From Planctomycetaceae bacterium UBA2671 (GTDB taxonomy: Bacteria > Planctomycetota > Planctomycetia > Planctomycetales > Planctomycetaceae): DNA of 64,000 nt. The stretch covers positions 13,012 to 77,011 of the forward strand of contig DEML01000116.1 in the NCBI GenBank assembly GCA_002359185.1, in the 5' to 3' direction. Shown here one piece after another: positions 29,301 to 38,347 of this stretch. A program made the translations under genes and the position numbers. Positions within the stretch are counted from its first letter, which is position 1; each line of letters starts with the position of its first letter. The notes under the pieces are model-generated. The model worked only from the letters and a program-made list of their open reading frames with translations, made no database searches and was not told the DNA's origin.

Positions 29301-29524
29301 ATCTTTCCACTAGGCTCGGTGACAATGGGCAGTCGCGCACCGCTGATCTTTTCGATGTTTGTCTGAAACTCATGTGCAGCGACACGCTGCATGCGTGTGG
29401 GAGTCGCGGTAATGACGATTTCGGCTCGGGGCTGCCCATTTTCGACAATGTAGATGTCATCGGCATGGAGCAAGGCCAATGGCGTAAACAGCAGTAGGGC
29501 GAGGAAGGCGAGTATCGGTTTCAT
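26351..29524 (-). CDS. secreted DUF4838 hydrolase-like protein with CBM9-like and TPR regions
   Basis: A Sec signal peptide (MKPILAFLALLLFTPLALLHA) begins this 1,057-residue protein. Residues ~25-540 resemble DUF4838 proteins, which are distantly related to family 67/20-type glycoside hydrolases: an N-terminal small domain (AAHEFQTNIEKISGARLPIV), then HPDWFAIYGG and SIMPPDGYTSICQCEKCKG. Residues ~615-820 look like a CBM9-type module (VRLVGDAYDIVIDGKLDEEYW, LYFAFRCDE, IELATETHSYYQIAISPAG, WTVEIRFPV). The last ~200 residues are TPR-like. It probably acts on a polysaccharide outside the cytoplasm; the substrate is unknown. It is not clearly in an operon. Confidence 0.8.
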   Translation of the reverse strand: MKPILAFLALLLFTPLALLHADDIYIVENGQPRAEIVITATPTRMQRVAAHEFQTNIEKISGARLPIVTEPSGKMVKIFIGTSPNNPVKADVLKYGAYHISTGVDWMALMGDDSDFTPREPFAKNNGDIPRAQAEWEKIIGAPYGMPARGLYKNRLRLPGNIGKPDGMPTEPKETLEVWGLDERGSFNAVCGYLRKLGARWYMPGELGEVLPSMKTIPLTQIDETVFPDFSLRQFNFRFSTAGPETSMWVMRLGLRNDERLQIAHGISTMTNHQGVFDTHPDWFAIYGGKTDYEPGNSKCQVCYSNDELFHETVRWARMLLDTYQFETVSIMPPDGYTSICQCEKCKGKDSPERNERGLLSDHVWDFVNRVAKEIAKTHPRAKVLNCAYGVYTLPPLKIEKLEPNVQVCIVGGRRPVNKSGVKGEGESSPDVLRAAWQKKTDNQLLNFENYPFTDRGWYLPSYSAHAIGESVNATKGSSAGEDIWLSAAQNFATRNIGFNHFMVYFTARMYWGGKDTDVDTMLREYCHLFYGPAEQEMLAFFTYCEANWNAMEEDKAKADEALALFEKAKSKTDAASVYGKRIDLIDDYLNGLRMKSEQLGQKRGPVPRVRLVGDAYDIVIDGKLDEEYWQTCPVAATGKFRELQTGRTPTFGTSFKSGWQGGNLYFAFRCDELPNEKPVSASTRDDDQAIWHGDLIEIELATETHSYYQIAISPAGHIVDLDRGTAKGQWFGWDSKAEVATHIADDHWTVEIRFPVTADENDPLNQIIGRHPTQSLPWHINLCRQRIRENGQELSALSPTGTTGFHEPMKFAHFYDGRSHQFDFDSEVTDFAIGFSNAAKQRKADVFLALAEREKITDLQKSAALEQAAMLDKASADAIIQRIPVESVKKTAQMQSLLAHGKAPEVISQFANEELTQWPFWKRGDGYHLRGRAYNITKEGAKAEADLSKALAWISEPRRRDSILLTLALNRQYNLSDEDGALEAFNAIVAGREQIGSADEYAALQGIARVQTRRGEYDEALTTLNRANLDKLQGTWRENILKSIEDVKEAKRVSVN

Positions 29525-30257
29525 TGATGAGTCCTGTTCAGCGGTTACTTGTTCATCTTCATCGACTTATTTTGAATCGGACTCTCTTCGAGAGTTATTC
29601 GCTGTGGTTCTGAGAGATTGGTGAACTCAGGGCTATCGTATGTTCACATGGCTTGAAATCCTAGTGAAACGCCATTGAGGTTATTCAAATTCCATCCGGA
29701 GAGCAGGCTTTGGAATATTGAGTGAACCGGGAAAGTTGGTCGTTTTGAAATCGTTGTTTTGAAAATTTCAGGGGAGGCAGAGTATTAATCAGTAAAAATT
29801 CCTCGTTGTTATCTAGCCGCTTTTGCAGTTCGCCCTTGCTGAGTGCTTTCGTTAGAATTCTTCTGCTCTTGAAATCTAATGCACCTTGGAGGGGGAAGCT
29901 AACAATTCAATTTGTCGTAATCGCTCCTCTGGAATATCTGCTCTGCCTCACGTTATTGGGAGCTGAATCATTTGTTATCGAAATGTATGCGAGGTTACAG
30001 AACCTTGCACCTCATGTGACGTAAATTCAATTGATAATCGCTATGCTGTGGCAGTTCAGGCACGTGAAGAATTTTTTGCTGGGCATCTCTGCTTCATAGC
30101 ATTTCAATGTACGACGCATGGAACAGCAGTTTTCCTTGTCTCAGGAAAATGATCAGTTGTGTGAAACTACTGAACAGAAAAATCATGACTGGCCGACACT
30201 GTTTCGGATGCACGGCCGGGTGTGGTTCCAGCTGTCAGGGAAGTCTTGCGCACTCAG
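29525..30257. other. long intergenic region
   Basis: More than 700 bases between two divergent genes contain no frame with recognisable protein features. A 72-codon frame at 29806-30024 has no ribosome site or family resemblance. Promoters for both neighbours must be here. Confidence 0.35.
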
Positions 30258-31103
30258 ATGAAAGTTCGAAATAACATGGATGAAAAGAATCGGTCTTCTG
30301 AGAGTCTGTGGAAGAAGCTGGGGCTGATAACAGTGATCGTTATTGCCGCTGCTGTCGGCTATTCCCAGTTTGGTGAAGCTCTCACGCTGGAAAATCTGGC
30401 GGCTCAAGAAGCTGAGTTGAAGGACTTTCAACAAAAGCATCCTCTCATGGTTTATGGTGTCGCCTTCGCGATTTACGTCGCGGTAACCGGATTGTCGCTT
30501 CCGGGTGCAGCTGTATTGACGTTGACTTGCGGTTGGTTCTTCGGACTTCCACGCGGTTTTGTGTTGGTCAGCTTTGCCTCGACAACCGGGGCGACGGTCG
30601 CCTTTCTGGTGAGCCGATATCTTCTTCGGGAGCCAATCCAGAATCGATTTGGCGAGAGGTTAAAAACCTTCAATCAATCCCTGGAACGCGAAGGAGCCTT
30701 TTATCTGTTTATGCTCCGACTGATTCCTGCAGTCCCGTTTTTTGTCATCAATGTCGTGATGGGCCTGACTCCAATACGAGCCAGGACCTTCTGGTGGGTG
30801 AGTCAACTGGGGATGCTCCCAGGGACGGCTGTGTATGTTTATGTAGGAGCCAGTGTCCCGGAACTGGCAACACTGGCTGAGCAAGGTGTGAGTGGAATTC
30901 TGTCTCCACAGTTAATGGTGGCGTTTGTGTTGCTAGGGGTGATGCCCCTGTTGTTGCGTAAACTCGTCAGATGGATTCGTCCCAACTCGACTCTCAAAAT
31001 TGTTCAGGATGACAAAGATTCCATCGAGATTGATCGCGATACGAAATGCGCTGCGTCTGAAGTCGAGAATACGGATTCCCATCAGATACAAGGAACGTCA
31101 TGA
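30258..31103 (+). CDS. TVP38/TMEM64 (VTT domain) membrane protein
   Basis: The ~280-residue protein has an N-terminal helix and then the VTT core: VTGLSLPGAAVLTLTCGWFFG, VSFASTTGATVAFLVSRYLLR, FYLFMLRLIPAVPFFVINVVMG and LGMLPGTAVYVYVGA. Proteins of this family are inner-membrane DedA-superfamily members; some relatives act as lipid scramblases or transporters, but no substrate can be read here. Start candidates are GTG 30222, ATG 30258 and ATG 30276; none has a strong ribosome site. The stop overlaps the next gene's ATG (ATGA). VTT proteins next to, or fused with, FAD disulfide oxidoreductases occur in other bacteria. Confidence 0.85.
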   Translation: MKVRNNMDEKNRSSESLWKKLGLITVIVIAAAVGYSQFGEALTLENLAAQEAELKDFQQKHPLMVYGVAFAIYVAVTGLSLPGAAVLTLTCGWFFGLPRGFVLVSFASTTGATVAFLVSRYLLREPIQNRFGERLKTFNQSLEREGAFYLFMLRLIPAVPFFVINVVMGLTPIRARTFWWVSQLGMLPGTAVYVYVGASVPELATLAEQGVSGILSPQLMVAFVLLGVMPLLLRKLVRWIRPNSTLKIVQDDKDSIEIDRDTKCAASEVENTDSHQIQGTS

Positions 31104-32683
31104 TCAATGATGCCAACACAGCGGATACAGATCGAAGTCCATTGGCAATTTCAGGAGGTGAGATGTCGAACCATTCACCGCTCACACCCTATGATGAATA
31201 CAATCGTAAACTCGAGTCGGATGTTCATCCATCGGACTGGATCAATCCTCAGCCGAGTGGTCGATACAACCTCGTGGTGATTGGTGCTGGAACGGCTGGT
31301 CTGGTCACAGCGGCCGGAGCGGCTGGTTTAGGAGCGAAGGTTGCTTTGATTGAGCGAAGCCTGATGGGAGGGGATTGCCTCAATGTCGGTTGTGTCCCTT
31401 CCAAGTCGCTTATCAGTGCTGCACGAATTGCTCGAACGGTTCGCAGTGCATATGAATTTGGAATAAGTATTCCCGATGGGACGAAGGCTGATTTCGCACG
31501 AGTCATGGAGAGGATGCGACGCTTACGATCCCAGATCAGTCCTAATGATTCCGCAGCCAGGTTTCGAGATCTGGGAGTGGATGTTTTTCTTGGTGAGGCA
31601 CGGTTCAAAGGTTCGAATACGATTGAGGTTGGTGAGCAGACGCTTTCATTTCGAAAGGCAGTCATTGCAACTGGAGCACGGGCATCGGCTCCTTCAATTC
31701 CCGGATTACAGGACGTTCCGTATCTGACAAATGAAACTCTGTTTTCCCTGACCGAGCTTCCACGTCGTTTCGGGGTGATTGGTGCAGGGCCGATCGGTTG
31801 CGAAATGGCGCAGGCTTTCTCGAATCTCGGTTCTGAAGTTCTGCTCGTTGAGGCAGAACACGGTGTTTTACCCATCGAAGATCCCGATGCGTCCGCAATT
31901 GTCGGTCGTTCTTTGCAGAACGATGGAGTCCAACTCCTTTGCTGTGGCAAGGAACTCAAACTCCGCAAGGAATCCGGTCAAATCTGGATGTCTGTCGAAT
32001 CCCATGGAACACAGTATGACGAACCGGTCGATCAATTACTGGTCTCGGTTGGACGTGCTCCCAATGTGAACGGGTTGGGCCTGGAAACTCTCGGTGTTGA
32101 CTTTGATACGAGAACCGGTGTGAAAGTTGACGATCGGTTGCGGACGACCAATCCCAATATTTTCGCAGCGGGCGATGTCTGTTCACGCTACAAATTCACA
32201 CATGCGGCTGACTTTATGGCCCGTATTGTCATTCAAAATTCCCTGTTCATGGGACGTTCGAAGGCGAGTGCACTGACCATTCCCTGGTGCACTTACACAT
32301 CGCCGGAAATCGCTCATGTCGGCTTATCGGAACGGGAGGCAAGCAAACAGGGAATCGCCATCGATACTTATCTCCAGCATTTTGCCGATGTTGATCGAGC
32401 AATCCTTTCAGGAGATACCGAGGGTTTCGTCAAAGTTCATACCCATAAAGGAACCGATCGGATCGCCGGGGCCACGATTGTTTCGCCGCACGCTGGCGAA
32501 ATGATTTCGGAAATCACGCTCGCCATGACTCACGGCCTGGGCCTGAAAAAGATCGGATCGACTATTCACCCCTATCCCACCCAGACCGAAGCCATCCGCA
32601 AACTGGGAGATCAATATAATCGAACCCGACTCACTCCGTTCGTTAAATCTCTATTTCAGAAGTGGCTCGCGTGGACCCGCTGA
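31100..32683 (+). CDS. FAD-dependent pyridine nucleotide-disulfide oxidoreductase (MerA/Lpd-like)
   Basis: The 527-residue protein has the FAD-binding GxGxxG segment (VVIGAGTAGLVTAAGAAGLG, residues ~58-77), the redox-active disulfide GGDCLNVGCVPSKSL, an NAD-binding GAGPIGCEMAQAF, and the second FAD motif FAAGDV. The dimerisation domain ends with HPYPTQTEAIR. The catalytic His-Glu-like end (HPYPTQTE) fits the mercuric reductase/dihydrolipoamide dehydrogenase superfamily. It lacks the N-terminal heavy-metal domain and the C-terminal Cys pair of true MerA, so it should not be called mercuric reductase. It is coupled by a 4-base overlap to the VTT membrane gene, which suggests joint action, possibly redox chemistry near the membrane. 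Confidence 0.88.
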   Translation: MINDANTADTDRSPLAISGGEMSNHSPLTPYDEYNRKLESDVHPSDWINPQPSGRYNLVVIGAGTAGLVTAAGAAGLGAKVALIERSLMGGDCLNVGCVPSKSLISAARIARTVRSAYEFGISIPDGTKADFARVMERMRRLRSQISPNDSAARFRDLGVDVFLGEARFKGSNTIEVGEQTLSFRKAVIATGARASAPSIPGLQDVPYLTNETLFSLTELPRRFGVIGAGPIGCEMAQAFSNLGSEVLLVEAEHGVLPIEDPDASAIVGRSLQNDGVQLLCCGKELKLRKESGQIWMSVESHGTQYDEPVDQLLVSVGRAPNVNGLGLETLGVDFDTRTGVKVDDRLRTTNPNIFAAGDVCSRYKFTHAADFMARIVIQNSLFMGRSKASALTIPWCTYTSPEIAHVGLSEREASKQGIAIDTYLQHFADVDRAILSGDTEGFVKVHTHKGTDRIAGATIVSPHAGEMISEITLAMTHGLGLKKIGSTIHPYPTQTEAIRKLGDQYNRTRLTPFVKSLFQKWLAWTR

Positions 32684-32768
32684 GGAATTTGCATGAGGCT
32701 GACGTATTCAGATTTATCAAAAATGTGCGAAAGTCGAACTCAGATTTGCAAATCTTTAGATTTAAGCA

Positions 32769-34187
32769 TTATCTTCCCAACAGGGATTTGATCGACCAGC
32801 TTCGTTTTGCGTCAGGATTTTTGTATTCGCCGTTTTCTGCGACGGCCTTCACGGCTTGTGCCAGCTGTTCATGATTTCGTAATGGAGCCAGATCCTCAAG
32901 TAGTCTGGCAGCATTTTGGTAGCGGAGCATCGGATTGGGAGCCGTCATTTTTTTGAGGACTTGTCGGACCTTGGGATTATCTTTGTGGCGAAATTTTACT
33001 TCCGGTAATCCCTGTTCATGTAATTTCTGGACAGCAGTCAGGTCTCGCATTCCTGCCCCCGAGGGATAACCCTGTGCGTAAAACGGAGGGGCGTTGCTGA
33101 CGTCCAGCAACTCAAACATCGTGCAGCCCAAAGCATAGAGGTCGACTATACGATCGACACCAACCGAATCAAAAAACTGTTCGGGCGGTGCATAGTCAGG
33201 AGTTCCTCGAAAACAGTTTTCCCGTTTTGCATTTTCGATGTCATTGATGTTAAACGATTCGCTGATATTGTGGAAAACGCTGCTGTCGGCTTCGACATAT
33301 TTTGCAATTCCAAAATCGATCACCCGTGCAAAACGATGACCATCTCCACCTCGCAACACCACCATCAGATTCTGAGGTTTGATGTCCCGATGGATGATGA
33401 AATTATGGAATCGCTGCATCGCTTCGGCGACCTGAGCAATCAGTTCGCAAATCGCTCCCACGCTTAAACTTGCTCCCGATTGTTCCTGTAATTTTTCATG
33501 GAATTGCTTGAAGTTCAATCCATCAATAAATTCCAGACACAGAAAGACTCCGTTACGTGCACGACCGGAAACCCATCCTGCTTCATAAGCCTGAACACCC
33601 CACGGCTGGCCAATTTTATTGGTGATATTCACTTCGCGAAAAAAACGATCGGAAAGATCTTTTTGAGCTTGTTCAAAATCGAGGGAATGCCCATGTGTTG
33701 TAAATTGCTGATGCTGATAATTTTCAATATCGTGATGTCGGGCAATCTTGATGATACAGGGATTCCAGACTCTCGAACCTTCATACAGGTAATATTTCCC
33801 TTTGTAAATATCACCCATGCCTCCGCTGGTCAGAAACTCTTCCACTTCTGTTTTGGGACTGATCTTTATCTGCGAGCTAAAGCATTTTTTAATGACATCG
33901 CGAAAGTTGGGATACTTGCTCGTATATTCCTGTTCGTCCTTCAGCTTGCCTTGATCCAGGTACTTCCTCACAACGCAGGACATCAACTGATAAAACACTT
34001 TTTCACGGTTGGTTTCATCAACAGGATCGTATTCCAGATAGACGATCAGATCGTTTGCGCAATCGTTCTCGAGATCTCGAAAGAATCTCTGAAAACAGAG
34101 TGGGTACTGTTTCAAGTAGATCGACGAGACTCCCTGAGAAGATTTTGGGCTTCGATCATTTGATGCTTTATTAAATTCCATAGTCAT
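32769..34187 (-). CDS. soluble serine/threonine protein kinase
   Basis: A ~110-residue N-terminal region precedes a Hanks-type kinase domain (~115-430). Its features include a Gly-rich loop (TSGGMGDIYKG), the ATP-binding Lys in CIIKIARH, the catalytic loop IIHRDIKPQNLMV, DFGIAK and APPEQF. All catalytic residues are present. A large insert lies between the Gly loop and the alpha-C region. There is no transmembrane helix, unlike many PknB-type kinases, so it is cytosolic. The C-terminal tail (~40 residues) is unremarkable. The gene is convergent with the disulfide oxidoreductase gene and its substrate cannot be inferred. Confidence 0.92.
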   Translation of the reverse strand: MTMEFNKASNDRSPKSSQGVSSIYLKQYPLCFQRFFRDLENDCANDLIVYLEYDPVDETNREKVFYQLMSCVVRKYLDQGKLKDEQEYTSKYPNFRDVIKKCFSSQIKISPKTEVEEFLTSGGMGDIYKGKYYLYEGSRVWNPCIIKIARHHDIENYQHQQFTTHGHSLDFEQAQKDLSDRFFREVNITNKIGQPWGVQAYEAGWVSGRARNGVFLCLEFIDGLNFKQFHEKLQEQSGASLSVGAICELIAQVAEAMQRFHNFIIHRDIKPQNLMVVLRGGDGHRFARVIDFGIAKYVEADSSVFHNISESFNINDIENAKRENCFRGTPDYAPPEQFFDSVGVDRIVDLYALGCTMFELLDVSNAPPFYAQGYPSGAGMRDLTAVQKLHEQGLPEVKFRHKDNPKVRQVLKKMTAPNPMLRYQNAARLLEDLAPLRNHEQLAQAVKAVAENGEYKNPDAKRSWSIKSLLGR

Positions 34188-34577
34188 TTTCGATAGACAA
34201 CTTTCAACAGTCTGTGTTGCTGCTTAGTATGGCTGGTTGTCGTCGGAACTCCAAAAAGTAGAGATGTTACGTCTGATCAATGCTGACTGATGGGACGTTA
34301 GATTTCTGATTTGTCGCAGATTTATTGAGCATCAAACAATTATAATTAATTAGAAAATTTTCACCACATGCATTCATGCAATTCCAGTTGGATTGATGTC
34401 ATGGGAAGGAGACCGAGGGCAAAGTTCAGATGTACGCAATTGCACTTCGGTGTTTGAGGCAAATCAGCTGGACAGTCAGAACGTCCAATGCAATTCGAGA
34501 AAGGGTAGGAGACCTGATAAAATTATACCCCTGCTCGCCTGCTGATTTTACCGAGAGGATCATAGTGGTGAATGATT
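34188..34577. other. intergenic region upstream of the kinase gene
   Basis: No coding sequence is supported. It contains the promoter of the minus-strand kinase gene and the end of the cytochrome gene cluster. I saw no clear terminator hairpin. Confidence 0.35.
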
Positions 34578-36131
34578 TTAGCGAAGAGACTTCAATTCAT
34601 GCCGGATAATTAACAATGGGTGAGGACTGTCCCATTGCGGGCTGTTGATCAGATGAGTTTGCTGATTTTCAGGATGATCCAACTGTAGGGTAGGAAATGC
34701 CAGATTTGCGCGAATCGTCTGCAAAGCCATGAGCGATTGACTGTGTTGTTGAGAGTCAAAAGATTCTGTTTGCAGTTGTGAAAGTGCCAGAAAGTATTGT
34801 GTGGCCACATCCCAGCTTTGAATGGACTGCAGATGCTCCTGTTTCAGCAGATCTGAGAGTACGTTTTTGCGAAGCTCAACAAGATTCTTCGGCTCTGAAA
34901 GATACTGTTGAATTCTCAGATCGAGTTGATCGGAAACCGAAGCAGAAAGTTCCAGCATCTGGTCTCGATGCTGCGGTTTCATCTGATCGACTTGCGTATT
35001 CAGCAATTCCAGTTTGCTCAGGGAATCGATGTCCGTATCCAGTCCAGTGGACTCCAGGATGACGCGATCAAACAGTGAGTAAAATTCCGCGCGGGCAATG
35101 GAACCTTTTTTGGGGTCAGAAGCTGCTTGTCGCCAATTCGGGGCTGGTGACTCTGAACGAGATAAATCATGATGGCATGAGTAACAGGAATACTCTGCAA
35201 GCTCGGGCCAAACGGCTTTCGAGTTTTCCAATCGCTGATGCAGAAGCTTCTGAACATGACTGGAACAAACCAATTGGCCAATCGCCCAGGAATTTAAGGC
35301 GTGATCAGCTGCTTGATTGGAGTTGATTCCATCGGATCTCTTTTTATCTCTCGCGATGTCCCAATGAGCAGCCTGCTGAGCATACAGATCCATATAAGAT
35401 GTATACTCGAATAACAGCCTGGGGTGTCCGGCTGCAATCAAGTCATGGTTGACATCCCGACCTGCACTTCCAATATGACAACTCGCACACGTTTCTGCCC
35501 GAATGACTGTCGATTTGAGTTGTTTGAACCCCGTCTCATTCTTGCGGGATACATTCCAGAGTGAGGAATTCCAGGCATAGCTGCGGTGTGGTTCCAGCCA
35601 TTTTACAGCTTGTCCATGACAGGCTTCGCAACTCACACCGTTGGAAACAAATTCCAGATTCGTCTCGTTGGATATAGATTCAGAAATTTCATAACCACTC
35701 TGAGGAGCAGCGTGGCAATTGAGACAGACGGCTGATTTTTCCGCTGGCGACTCCAGCTTTAGCTTTTCGGCGATTCTCTGGGAACGCTCGCTCGTTAATG
35801 TGCGGTAGGCTTGTGCGTGGGGATCATGTCGTTGCCAGATGGTATAAGAAAGCGAAGAAAGTGGAGCAGTTGATTTGAAACTGCCATGGCAATTTGAGGA
35901 AGAACAGGAGACAGCCCCTAAAAAGAGCAGGGGACCTTTGCTGAGATTTTCAGAAACGGATTGTTCGTCTGTTTCACTATTCATACCAGGCAGAGGATGA
36001 AAACTTGGTCCAGCGAAATCCTCAGCGATCAAAGTCTGACAAGCGGCGAAAATACAGGTGTTTAATACAATAAAAAAGAGTTGGTAATAAATCATCCCGA
36101 CTTCAAGCCTCGGTTGTTGACCCGACTTCAT
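34578..36131 (-). CDS. pentaheme cytochrome c (c554-like), third of three
   Basis: Five heme c sites are visible, in order CSSSNCH (a CX4CH variant), CLNCH, CEACH, CASCH and CYSCH, within the first ~370 residues. The spacing and flanks (HDPHAQAYRTL, VSCEACHGQA, ETCASCHIGS, AAGHPRLLFEY) match those of the two upstream genes, so the three are paralogues with a cytochrome c554-like architecture. The C-terminal ~180 residues are helical and heme-free. A hydrophobic segment (MIYYQLFFIVLNTCIFAACQTLIA) is the export signal, so the protein is periplasmic. The start is uncertain: ATG 36131 or 36095, with longer in-frame possibilities to 36236. Confidence 0.85.
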   Translation of the reverse strand: MKSGQQPRLEVGMIYYQLFFIVLNTCIFAACQTLIAEDFAGPSFHPLPGMNSETDEQSVSENLSKGPLLFLGAVSCSSSNCHGSFKSTAPLSSLSYTIWQRHDPHAQAYRTLTSERSQRIAEKLKLESPAEKSAVCLNCHAAPQSGYEISESISNETNLEFVSNGVSCEACHGQAVKWLEPHRSYAWNSSLWNVSRKNETGFKQLKSTVIRAETCASCHIGSAGRDVNHDLIAAGHPRLLFEYTSYMDLYAQQAAHWDIARDKKRSDGINSNQAADHALNSWAIGQLVCSSHVQKLLHQRLENSKAVWPELAEYSCYSCHHDLSRSESPAPNWRQAASDPKKGSIARAEFYSLFDRVILESTGLDTDIDSLSKLELLNTQVDQMKPQHRDQMLELSASVSDQLDLRIQQYLSEPKNLVELRKNVLSDLLKQEHLQSIQSWDVATQYFLALSQLQTESFDSQQHSQSLMALQTIRANLAFPTLQLDHPENQQTHLINSPQWDSPHPLLIIRHELKSLR

Positions 36132-36347
36132 TCTGAAGGTCTCTGCGCAGATCTCTATCACATTCATCGAATTTTGAGTCATGAGCAGTATAGACAATAC
36201 GGTAACTTGAACAGGTTTGCATGCATACGATTTCAATGACTGTCACAAGTCATAAGTTGCATGAATCTTCGTCCGTTTAACCAGTTTGCCTGATCGTCAT
36301 GATTGTTAAATACCTGACTAAATTGCACTCGAACTCAGTTCAGTTGC

Positions 36348-38324
36348 TTATTTCTCCTCTGATAATTTTTCACTCAGTGTTTTCAGTTCCTGAAAATTCT
36401 CTTTCAGTTCGATCGCTTCATAAGCTGAAATCATTGGAAAGACAGCCGAGAGATCAAGTTCATAGATTCCGAAATTAACGGAACTGTTATTTCGCGAATT
36501 CACGCCTTCAATAGTCAATACTTTTCGCTCGCGGGAACGATTTAAATCCAACATGACATGCTCCTGAAAGTTACGAAGACAATTCGAAATTTCACTGGAT
36601 TGATTGTCGTACCAGCCTCCAAACATGGGGGATTCTTTGACATCGCGGTGAATAATGCGAGCTGTCATGTCTGAATTCAGGAACATAAACTCGTCATAAG
36701 CGACCACATAAGACCAGATTAACTGGCGAACGGAATCGTAATCTCGTTCTTCTTCAGCCAGTCCGCAAATTGCTGTCATCAATTCCGGTAATTTCTCAAC
36801 AGAGACCGGATCTCGGGACAATTCCCAGGCTTTATCTTCCAACCATTTTGCGATGATCCTGGAAGTTGTCATCAATGTCTCGGGATTCCCAAATGGAGCA
36901 TTATTAAGTGACTCAATTAAAGGTTTAAGCTGGTCATCAAAGTCTGAAGTCTTGTTTAAGTGCATGCTTGCCAGCCTGGCAGAGGCGAGCGGCCATTCAT
37001 GAATATTTGGCCGGCCTGGTTTCAGCATTAACTTGCGGGATTGTCTCCAGGTCCCAGTACGAAGATCGTGATGGCAATTGAAGCAGGCATAATTGGAAAA
37101 TTCAGGCCAGCTATGAAGCTCAATCGAGGAATCTTCAGCCGTGATCTGATGCAGGGGACTGTGAACAGCGGGATCGATGAGATCGGCTGATAATCGCAAT
37201 TGCTCAGCCATATTCATTAGGCCGCTGACCAACATGATTGTTGTTTGCTCGGCGACTCTGGATTTGTCGGTGAAGACATTCTCCGTATTGGCTTCGGGAA
37301 TCACTTTGCTGGCGTAATCAGCTTTCAGTTCTGGAGATTTATCGAAAAATCCGTTCCAGTGGGCTGGCTCCTGATTGGAGTAAGTTGCCACTTCCAGATT
37401 TGGCAATGGCGGATGCCCGGCTGCATACATCTCGTGAGTAATAATTTTTCCCTGCCTGACATTTCCAATATGACAGGAAGCACAAATCCGGGCACGGTTC
37501 ACATAACTGCGAACATCCCATTGCCCCGATTCATATCGTTTTGCAGAATCGTAATGACGCCAGTTTTCCTCCATCCAGTGCAAATTTCCCCAACCGCGAA
37601 TGCCATCATTCGCACCTGTTTTTTTATCACCAGCCGGGCCATGGCAACCTTCGCAACTCACTCCAGCCAGAAGGTTCACACCAAAAGCCTGTTTGAGCGA
37701 AGGGGTGTTCTCTGCGGAATTTCCAAGTCCGGCACAAACTGTCACATAAGTCTGACCAGTCACTTTGCAGTCGTCAGGAAATTCTTTGAGGTAATTTTCA
37801 ACCGGGATCGAGGAATGGCAAGCCAGGCATCGCAAGTCGTGATGAATTAAAGATTCACCTTTTTCATCGACGACTCCCAGTAGCCTGGCCATCGACTGGG
37901 CCAACCCGCTTTCCAGAGCCACATAAGCCTGGGCATGTTTGTCGAAGGTTTCCCAGGTGGTCATTTCATTGCCAAGAAACCACCCGTCTGTCGAGGCACG
38001 GATGAGATCCTGTCCGATGATCGGATTCTGAGCCGTCGAAGAATCTTCCTCAATGGACTTCGTGGAAGAGAGTGGTCCACCATGGCATCGTTTGCAGGCT
38101 TGCAGTTGTGTCAGCTCATGCCCATTGTAATTGAGAAATTCTCCCTGCTGATTTCTCTGTTCGCAAAGTTGATTTACAACAGGATTGATCTCTCCCTGTG
38201 CCTCAACCTCGCTGTTGTGAGAGAAAAGAATCATCATCGCAAGCAGGCCTCCCGATATCAGAATGGAGTATGGCCCGGGAGTCCGCGAATCCAAATTCAA
38301 TGGTGAATATGACGTATTTGTCAT
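36348..38324 (-). CDS. pentaheme cytochrome c (c554-like), second of three
   Basis: Five CXXCH sites are present: CKRCH, CLACH, CEGCH, CASCH and CFNCH. The surroundings (FDKHAQAYVALESGLAQSMARLLG, VSCEGCHGPAG, RICASCHIGN, AAGHPPLPNLE, YACFNCHHD) show it is homologous to its two neighbours. Unlike them, its first site is a regular CXXCH. The N-terminal hydrophobic segment (SILISGGLLAMMILF) is an export signal. ATG 38324 follows GAGAGA at suitable spacing. It starts 24 bases after the end of the preceding cytochrome gene, so the two are co-transcribed. Electron donor and acceptor are unknown. Confidence 0.88.
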   Translation of the reverse strand: MTNTSYSPLNLDSRTPGPYSILISGGLLAMMILFSHNSEVEAQGEINPVVNQLCEQRNQQGEFLNYNGHELTQLQACKRCHGGPLSSTKSIEEDSSTAQNPIIGQDLIRASTDGWFLGNEMTTWETFDKHAQAYVALESGLAQSMARLLGVVDEKGESLIHHDLRCLACHSSIPVENYLKEFPDDCKVTGQTYVTVCAGLGNSAENTPSLKQAFGVNLLAGVSCEGCHGPAGDKKTGANDGIRGWGNLHWMEENWRHYDSAKRYESGQWDVRSYVNRARICASCHIGNVRQGKIITHEMYAAGHPPLPNLEVATYSNQEPAHWNGFFDKSPELKADYASKVIPEANTENVFTDKSRVAEQTTIMLVSGLMNMAEQLRLSADLIDPAVHSPLHQITAEDSSIELHSWPEFSNYACFNCHHDLRTGTWRQSRKLMLKPGRPNIHEWPLASARLASMHLNKTSDFDDQLKPLIESLNNAPFGNPETLMTTSRIIAKWLEDKAWELSRDPVSVEKLPELMTAICGLAEEERDYDSVRQLIWSYVVAYDEFMFLNSDMTARIIHRDVKESPMFGGWYDNQSSEISNCLRNFQEHVMLDLNRSRERKVLTIEGVNSRNNSSVNFGIYELDLSAVFPMISAYEAIELKENFQELKTLSEKLSEEK

Positions 38325-38347
38325 GCTTATCTCTCGCAATTGGGAAG

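Noticed and set aside
29806..30024. 72-codon hydrophobic plus-strand frame
   Set aside because: No ribosome site and no conserved pattern; kept as intergenic.
31100..32683. Annotation as mercuric reductase MerA
   Set aside because: The N-terminal metal-binding domain and C-terminal Cys pair of MerA are missing; only the flavoprotein core is shared.
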